From assembly GCA_003250235.1 (NCBI GenBank), contig QKGY01000449.1:1-37090 (forward strand): a stretch of DNA of 37,090 nt, given 5' to 3'. The notes under the pieces are model-generated. The model searched no databases, was not told where the DNA came from, and saw only the letters and a list, made by a program, of their open reading frames with translations. The position numbers were made by a program, and so were the translations under genes. The first letter of the stretch is position 1. The number at the start of each line of letters is the position of its first letter. Shown here piece after piece: positions 31,929 through 37,090 of the stretch. Source of the stretch: Desulfuromonadaceae bacterium. GTDB taxonomy: Bacteria; Desulfobacterota; Desulfuromonadia; Desulfuromonadales; SZUA-540.

Positions 31929-34346
31929 TTAACCGGATTGGTTTTTCTCCGATTCTTTGTTCTGGGCAAATTTGCGAAGGTTTTCAGCCATTTCCCGCAG
32001 CCGTCTATCCACCAGGAAATTGACCGTCCCTTCCGGCCAGGTACCGTCTTCACGAAGAGAACCGGCCGGAGTCCCCGTGAGGATTTCGATCCCTTCATCG
32101 ACGGACGAAACCGCCCAGACATGAAAGGTCCCCTCCCGGACGGCGGTGATGACCTCCTCCTTGAGCATCAGGTTCTTACGGTTCTGCACGGGGATCACCA
32201 CCCCCTGTTCCCCCGTCAGTCCCTTGGCCTTGCAGACCGCGTAGAACCCTTCGATCTTTTCGTTCACGCCGCCGATCGGCTGAATCTGCCCCCGCTGATT
32301 GACCGACCCGGTGACGGCCACTCCCTGGCGGATGGGAACCCCGGACAGGGAGGACAGCAGTCCGTAGAGCTCTGTGGATGAGGCGCTGTCCCCCTCTACC
32401 CCGGCATAGGACTGTTCAAAACAGAGGGAGGCCCCGAAGGAGAGGGGCTTATCCTGGGCAAAACGCCCGCCGAAGAAGCCGGAGAGAATGAGCACCCCCT
32501 TGTCGTGGATGGGACCGGAGAGTTTGGCTTCCCTTTCGATGTTCACCACCCCGCCCTTGCCCAGATAGGTGCGCACGGTGAGCCGTGACGGCTTGCCGAA
32601 AGAGTAATCCCCCATGAGATACACCGACAGGCCGTTCACCTGCCCGACCACGGCCCCTTCCGTGTCCACCAGCAGCGTATCCTCCTCGATGAACTCCTGG
32701 AGTCGCTCCTCCATTTTGTTGGAACGGTACACCTTGGCTTCCAGCGCCAGATCGACGTGGCCTTTCTCCACGCAGGTTCTCCCCTGGGTCGTCGCGTAAT
32801 AAGACGCCTCGCGAATGATGTCGGCCAGGTCGATAAAGCGCGAAGAAAAACGGTTCTGGTCTTCTATCAGGCGGGCGGAATACTCTACCATGCGCGCCAC
32901 GCCGGTCGGATCAAAGGGAAGCAGTTCCTCGTCGCGGCAGTGCGTCGCCACAAACTGGGCATACTGCTGGATGTTTTCCCAGGTATTTTTCATCATCCGG
33001 TCGAAATCGGCCTTGACCTTGAAAAGTTTCTGGAAATCGGGATCGAGCTGGTAGAGCAGATAGTAGAGAAGCGGCGTGCCGATCAGGATGATCTTGCAGT
33101 TCATGGGAATGGGCTGAGGCTTGAGCGATACCGTGGCGATCAGGCGGTACTGCTCCATCATGTCCTCGATTTTCACCTCTTTATTACGGATACAACGTTT
33201 AAGCGCTTCATAGGAGAAGAGGTTGATCAGAACCTCCCGGCAGTCAAGAATCAGGTAGCCGCCGTTGGCGCGGTGGATCGCCCCGGCTTTGATCATAGTG
33301 AAGTTGGTTGTGGCGTTTCCCATCTGGATGATGTGCTCGATGCGCCCGAAGAGATTGAAATAGGTGGGGTTGGCCTCATAGACGACAGGCGCCCCCTTCT
33401 GCTCGCTGTTGTCGACGAACAGGTTGACCTTGTAGCGTTCGAATACCGAATCCTGGTCGTTGGCGCGCATTCCCGGCAACGTGATCTGCGGTCCCTGGCT
33501 GGGCCGCAAGGCATCGATGTGCTCAAGAAGGTCCTTTTTGCAATTGGCAAAATGGGCCAGGACCTTCTCAACGTTATGGAACTTCTCCTCCAGATCGTCA
33601 AACAGATGGCCGATTGCCGCCATGAGCACATCTTTTTCCATCTGTTCGGTGGCGGCGCGCAGTTTTTTCTCGAGCTCCCGCGCCCGGCGCAGCACTTCAT
33701 TCAGCTGCTCCTGAAGGACAGCCCCCTTCTTCTCCAGATTGCCCCGTTCACTGTCCGAGAGTTCCTCGTAGTCCTGCTGGGAAATGGGATGTCCGTCCTT
33801 TGTGGGAACCAGCACCAGGCCGCTGACCGTGCGCTGAAGAATGAAGCCCTCTTCGTTGACCTTCTCCTCCAGGGCCTGAAACAACTTCTTGTGTCGCTCC
33901 TGGGACTCGGCGGCCAGACGGTTCTTGTGCTGTTCGTATTCCTTGCTTTCGAAGACCTTGGGGATCTCCTCGGAGAGACGGGCGATAAGAGCGTCGACAT
34001 CCTTCTGCAGCTCTCGGCCCTTGCCTGCCGGCAGACTCAGATGGGTCGGGTGCGCCCCGTCCGCAAAGTCGTACAGATAACACCAGTCGTCCGGTACCGT
34101 TTCACCGCTGGCCCGGGTATCGAGCATCTTCTTGATCGTGGAGGAACGTCCGGTCCCGGGCTCGCCGAGAACAAAAATGTTGTAACCGCTGTTGGGGATA
34201 CCGAGGCCGAATTCGATGGCCGTCAGGGCGCGAGCCTGCCCGATGGTTCCTTCCAGACAGGGGATCTCGGCCGTCGTCTTGAATTCGAACTGGGCCGGAT
34301 CGCAACGCCAGGTCAGTTCTTCCGGTGAGAGCCGATAGGTGTCCAC
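31929..34346 (-). CDS. Lon-family ATP-dependent protease (LonB/YcbZ-like)
   Basis: An 805-residue protein: N-terminal region ending in an AAA module, a central coiled-coil-rich insert (about 130-290) and a C-terminal Lon protease domain with Ser654 (EGDSAS) and Lys697 (GGVNEKIEG), 43 residues apart as in E. coli Lon. The ATPase P-loop reads GEPGTGRSS, with Arg67 where Walker A has Lys; GGYLILDCREVL fits Walker B. This is the 'Lon-related putative ATP-dependent protease' type, probably acting in the cytosol; substrates are unknown. GTG at 34344-34346 has GGAGG upstream and lies four bases after the E2-like gene, so the two are one operon. Confidence 0.9.
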   Translation of the reverse strand: MDTYRLSPEELTWRCDPAQFEFKTTAEIPCLEGTIGQARALTAIEFGLGIPNSGYNIFVLGEPGTGRSSTIKKMLDTRASGETVPDDWCYLYDFADGAHPTHLSLPAGKGRELQKDVDALIARLSEEIPKVFESKEYEQHKNRLAAESQERHKKLFQALEEKVNEEGFILQRTVSGLVLVPTKDGHPISQQDYEELSDSERGNLEKKGAVLQEQLNEVLRRARELEKKLRAATEQMEKDVLMAAIGHLFDDLEEKFHNVEKVLAHFANCKKDLLEHIDALRPSQGPQITLPGMRANDQDSVFERYKVNLFVDNSEQKGAPVVYEANPTYFNLFGRIEHIIQMGNATTNFTMIKAGAIHRANGGYLILDCREVLINLFSYEALKRCIRNKEVKIEDMMEQYRLIATVSLKPQPIPMNCKIILIGTPLLYYLLYQLDPDFQKLFKVKADFDRMMKNTWENIQQYAQFVATHCRDEELLPFDPTGVARMVEYSARLIEDQNRFSSRFIDLADIIREASYYATTQGRTCVEKGHVDLALEAKVYRSNKMEERLQEFIEEDTLLVDTEGAVVGQVNGLSVYLMGDYSFGKPSRLTVRTYLGKGGVVNIEREAKLSGPIHDKGVLILSGFFGGRFAQDKPLSFGASLCFEQSYAGVEGDSASSTELYGLLSSLSGVPIRQGVAVTGSVNQRGQIQPIGGVNEKIEGFYAVCKAKGLTGEQGVVIPVQNRKNLMLKEEVITAVREGTFHVWAVSSVDEGIEILTGTPAGSLREDGTWPEGTVNFLVDRRLREMAENLRKFAQNKESEKNQSG

Positions 34347-34349
34347 AAG

Positions 34350-35318
34350 TTACCTCCCGCTTTTTCGGTAATCGCAGGTGACCAAAGTCACAGGAGCTTC
34401 CAGATAGGTTTTGAGGGTGGCGAGGAACTCGGCGGCGTCTGCCCCATCAAGCACCCGGTGGTCGGCCGACAAGGTCAGGCGCAGCATCGTGGCGATACCC
34501 GGTTCGCCCGACGCATCCACCACCACCTCCCCCTTGATGGTGCCGACGGCCAGAACCGCCGCCTGGGGCGGCGTGATGATGGCGCCGAAGGATTCCACCC
34601 CCAGCATCCCCATGTTCGAGACGGTGAATGTCCCTCCTTCCATCTCTTCCGGAGCAAGACTGCCATGCTGGGCCTTTTCCGCGAGGGAGCGGGCCCGACG
34701 GTGAATATCCTGGATACTGAGGTGCCCGCAGTCGCGCAGCACCGGATAAAAGAGTCCCCTGTCCGTGGCCACCGCCACGGACAGGTGAATATCCGGCTGT
34801 TCCACCGCCTCGCCGTCGACCCAGTGGCTGTTGATCCAGGGATGCTCTCTGAGCGAGCGGGCCACCGCCGCCAAAATGAAATCGTTGATCGTGACGTTGA
34901 GATCTTTGCGGAAGCGAATGACGTCGGTCATATCCACCGCGACGGTGACGAAAAAATGAGGGATCGTCTGCCAGCTTTCGGTCATTTTTCGTTCCATCAG
35001 ACGACGGATCTTCACGGACTTTTTCTTACCACCGGGCGGCAGAACACAGAACGATCCCTCTGGGCGCGCCGGGGAAGTCTCCTCGGGCTCCAGAACCGCC
35101 AGCACAACCCCGGCCGCCGCCGCGGCCCCTTCGTCAAGCGACAGCCGCACCACACGTCCCCGGGCTTCAGACTTGAGAGAAAAGACGGCGTCGGCCAGCC
35201 CCACTTCGGCAATGGTTTCCCCGCTCTCCACCAGATCTCCGGGCTGGACGAACCAGCGCAGAACGGATCCTTTCCCCATGTCGCTGCACAATCTGGGCAT
35301 GATGATTTCTAACGGCAT
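34350..35318 (-). CDS. 2-oxoacid dehydrogenase acyltransferase (E2)-like protein, no lipoyl lysine
   Basis: A 322-residue protein related to E2 dihydrolipoamide acyltransferases. The N-terminal lipoyl-like domain (EIIMPRLCSDMGKGSVLRWFV, GETIAEVGLADAVFS) has Asp43 where the modified Lys of the usual TDKA turn should be. No peripheral-subunit-binding domain is seen: a short linker (about 80-100) leads straight to the catalytic core, which keeps SADHRVLDGADAAEFL with His287 and Asp291, plus FTVSNMGMLGVESFGAIITPPQAAVLAVG. It may be a free acyltransferase or regulatory paralogue rather than a dehydrogenase-complex core. ATG 35318 lies ten bases from GGAGG. Confidence 0.88.
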   Translation of the reverse strand: MPLEIIMPRLCSDMGKGSVLRWFVQPGDLVESGETIAEVGLADAVFSLKSEARGRVVRLSLDEGAAAAAGVVLAVLEPEETSPARPEGSFCVLPPGGKKKSVKIRRLMERKMTESWQTIPHFFVTVAVDMTDVIRFRKDLNVTINDFILAAVARSLREHPWINSHWVDGEAVEQPDIHLSVAVATDRGLFYPVLRDCGHLSIQDIHRRARSLAEKAQHGSLAPEEMEGGTFTVSNMGMLGVESFGAIITPPQAAVLAVGTIKGEVVVDASGEPGIATMLRLTLSADHRVLDGADAAEFLATLKTYLEAPVTLVTCDYRKSGR

Positions 35319-35433
35319 AGATCGCACTCCTCCAGCATCCGGTCATGAGAGCGCTCGAACGCATCCCATGGAGTTTCTCCCGTCCCGAAAGGAAAACAGC
35401 ACCGGCGTTCTCTCTGTATTTCCTTATGGTTCT

Positions 35434-35461
35434 AGTGTACCAACCGGCCAGAGGATCACAA
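35434..35461 (-). promoter_or_regulatory. Candidate sigma-70 promoter of the E2-like/Lon-like operon
   Basis: Minus strand TTGTGA (35456-35461), 16-base spacer, TACACT (35434-35439). Transcription would begin near 35427, giving a leader of about 108 bases. The 256-bp gap to the divergent FadJ-like gene shows no other gene. Confidence 0.4.
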
Positions 35462-35574
35462 CCGGGCTGTCGCAAGGGATTTTTACCGACACCGGAAAAA
35501 GCGGAACGCCCGCATTGCCCTGTTCCGCGTAACGGCTATTGTTGAATAAAAACACAACGACGAGGAGTCATTGG

Positions 35575-37090
35575 ATGACAACGCATGTGCGCTACACGCT
35601 AAACAACGACATCGCTCGGGTCACCCTCGATGCCCCGGAAGAAGCGGTGAATATTCTCAACGAAGTCTTTTTGCGAGATCTCGAGACAACGGCTCGGGAG
35701 CTGGCGAACATCCCGGAGCTGCGAGGTGCGATCGTTTCGAGCGGAAAAGAAAGCGGATTTATCGCCGGTGCGGATATCAAAGCCTTTTCGACGGTGACCA
35801 CGGCCGAAGACGGCAGAGCCCTGTCGCAGCGCGGGCAGGAGATTTTCAGCCTCTGGGCCAACCTTCCCTTTCCGGTGGTGGCGGCCGTGCACGGCCACTG
35901 CATGGGAGGCGGAACGGAATTCATTCTCGCCTGCCACGGCCGCATTCTGGCCGATACCGCCCGCATATCCCTCCCAGAGGTCCGGCTCGGCATCCTGCCC
36001 GGCTTCGGAGGGACACAGCGGCTGCCACGGCTGGTGGGGGTGCAAAACGCTCTCGATCTGATCCTGAGCGGACGATCCCTGAGCGCGCAAAAAGCCGAAG
36101 AGGTGGGCCTGGCGGATCAGTGCGTCCCTCCGGACGCACTGCTACACGCTTCCGAAACACTGCTGCTTCGCCTCGAATCGCAACAGGCCCGGCAAACGGC
36201 CCCCTCTTCGCCTTCGAAACGTCTGACAACCTGGCTGCTGGAGAAGAACCCTCTCGGACGAAGTGTCCTCTACAACCTGACCCGGCAAAAGGTCCTGAAA
36301 GAGACCCGGGGACACTACCCGGCGCCGCTCAGAGCCCTTGAAGTCATCCGAGAGGGGCTCGCCGGCCCCCTTGCAAAAGGGCTGGAGCTGGAAGCGCAAG
36401 CTCTGGGCGAGCTGATCGTCACCCCGGAATGCCGCAACCTGGTCCATGTATTCTTCCTGAGTCAGCGTCCCAAGAAAGGCAGCGGCCTGCCGCAGGAACC
36501 CCGCAGGCTGGCGAGGGTGGCCGTTGTCGGAGCCGGCGTCATGGGAGCTGAAATCGCCCAACTCATGGCCGAGAAGGGATTCGAGGTCCGCATGAGCGAT
36601 ATCGATCCCAGCGCGGTGGAAAAGGGTCTTGCCCATGCCCGAGAGTTGTTCCGGGAAAAAAGCGGGCGCGGTGGCGGGAAAAAGGAGAACGACACAAGGC
36701 CCCGCCTCACGGCACAGAGCGGCTACCAGGGGCTGGAAACCTGCGATCTGGTCATCGAGGCCGTGGTCGAGAACATGGAGACCAAACAGGCGGTCCTGCA
36801 CGAGGTCGAAAGCCATACCGGCGCGAGGACCCTGTTCGCCACCAATACCTCGGCCCTCTCGGTCAGCCACCTGCAACAGAGCGCCGGAAGGCCGGAGCGG
36901 GTCGCCGGTATGCATTTTTTCAATCCCGTACACCGCATGCCTCTGGTCGAAATCATCCGCGGCCAGCACACGGACGACGAGACCCTTGTCACCCTCTTCG
37001 ACTTGGCCCTCCGCCTCGGGAAAACGCCGATCCTCGTCAAAGACTCGCCGGGCTTCCTGGTCAACCGGCTCCTGGGAGCCTATCTCAACG
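35575..37090 (+). CDS. FadJ/FadB-like enoyl-CoA hydratase/3-hydroxyacyl-CoA dehydrogenase, 3'-truncated by window
   Basis: The frame from ATG 35575 (GAGGAG nine bases upstream) stays open to the window end, about 505 residues. Residues 1-190 are a crotonase domain: FIAGADIKAF, HGHCMGGGTEF with Glu115, and LPEVRLGILPGFGGTQRLPR with Glu135, both catalytic residues present. From about 314 a Rossmann domain follows (VAVVGAGVMGAEIAQLM) with the dehydrogenase His447 in GMHFFNPVHRMPL. It would hydrate enoyl-CoA and oxidise 3-hydroxyacyl-CoA with NAD in fatty-acid beta-oxidation. The remaining C-terminal part (usually about 200 residues) lies beyond the window. Divergent from the E2-like gene. Confidence 0.93.
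   Translation, partial: MTTHVRYTLNNDIARVTLDAPEEAVNILNEVFLRDLETTARELANIPELRGAIVSSGKESGFIAGADIKAFSTVTTAEDGRALSQRGQEIFSLWANLPFPVVAAVHGHCMGGGTEFILACHGRILADTARISLPEVRLGILPGFGGTQRLPRLVGVQNALDLILSGRSLSAQKAEEVGLADQCVPPDALLHASETLLLRLESQQARQTAPSSPSKRLTTWLLEKNPLGRSVLYNLTRQKVLKETRGHYPAPLRALEVIREGLAGPLAKGLELEAQALGELIVTPECRNLVHVFFLSQRPKKGSGLPQEPRRLARVAVVGAGVMGAEIAQLMAEKGFEVRMSDIDPSAVEKGLAHARELFREKSGRGGGKKENDTRPRLTAQSGYQGLETCDLVIEAVVENMETKQAVLHEVESHTGARTLFATNTSALSVSHLQQSAGRPERVAGMHFFNPVHRMPLVEIIRGQHTDDETLVTLFDLALRLGKTPILVKDSPGFLVNRLLGAYLN

Noticed and set aside
32757..34328. A 523-codon open frame on the plus strand
   Set aside because: Antisense to the Lon-family protease, whose motifs are unmistakable on the other strand.
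35571..36341. A 256-codon frame starting TTG just before the FadJ-like gene
   Set aside because: It is out of frame with the clear crotonase-domain reading, which starts at ATG 35575, and is Arg/Ser/Gly-rich with no motif.

Overview
The window looks like a chromosomal segment of a Desulfuromonadales/Geobacterales-type bacterium (former deltaproteobacteria). The main clues are a eukaryote-like citrate synthase of the kind found in Geobacter relatives, the order ispE - tRNA-Gln - prs - rplY - pth ... ychF - rpsF - rpsR - DUF2232 - rplI - dnaB, an NtrB/NtrC pair, sigma-54-type promoters and TRAP uptake genes. Base composition and gene density are even. I see no insertion sequence, prophage, CRISPR array or rRNA operon. 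The assignment rests on recognised families, not on a database search.

Layout. 1-2200: tail of a DoxX-like membrane protein, an aldo/keto reductase with a fused two-cluster ferredoxin domain (minus), and a SAM methyltransferase (plus). 2200-7560: citrate synthase gltA (minus) diverges from dusB, which overlaps an NtrB-like sensor kinase followed by an NtrC-like sigma-54 activator. A strong bidirectional terminator closes this block. 7636-11193: minus-strand replication/ribosome operon (rpsF, rpsR, DUF2232, rplI, dnaB). 11329-17821: minus-strand ispE, tRNA-Gln(TTG), prs, rplY, pth, a K+-dependent-type membrane pyrophosphatase hppA, and ychF.

17822-23027: a 487-bp non-coding stretch carries a sigma-70 promoter candidate for ispE and, facing the other way, a near-consensus -24/-12 (sigma-54) promoter with an upstream palindrome. 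It leads into dctQ-dctM-dctP and a universal stress protein, followed by a separate TAXI-type binding protein. 23088-26320: an EAL-HDOD protein translationally coupled to a small membrane protein, then a xanthine phosphoribosyltransferase-like gene and an alpha/beta hydrolase. 26339-31648: a four-gene minus-strand signalling cassette: CHASE2 Ser/Thr kinase, PP2C phosphatase, FHA protein, and a histidine kinase with a cysteine cluster in its PAS region. It also has a -24/-12 promoter candidate. 31929-35318: a Lon-family protease and an E2-like acyltransferase whose lipoyl-lysine position reads Asp. 35575-end: the start of a FadJ/FadB-like beta-oxidation protein that runs off the window.

Working together: much of the window is conserved housekeeping. 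The accessory interest lies in three places: the sigma-54 control region of the TRAP operon, the kinase/phosphatase/FHA/histidine-kinase cassette that could join Ser/Thr and His phosphorylation, and the apparently unlipoylatable E2-like protein encoded with a Lon-like protease. Several start codons were moved inward from the longest open frame on ribosome-binding-site and family grounds. GTG or TTG starts are proposed for prs, the EAL-HDOD gene, the hydrolase, the Lon-like gene, the 26339 kinase and pth.
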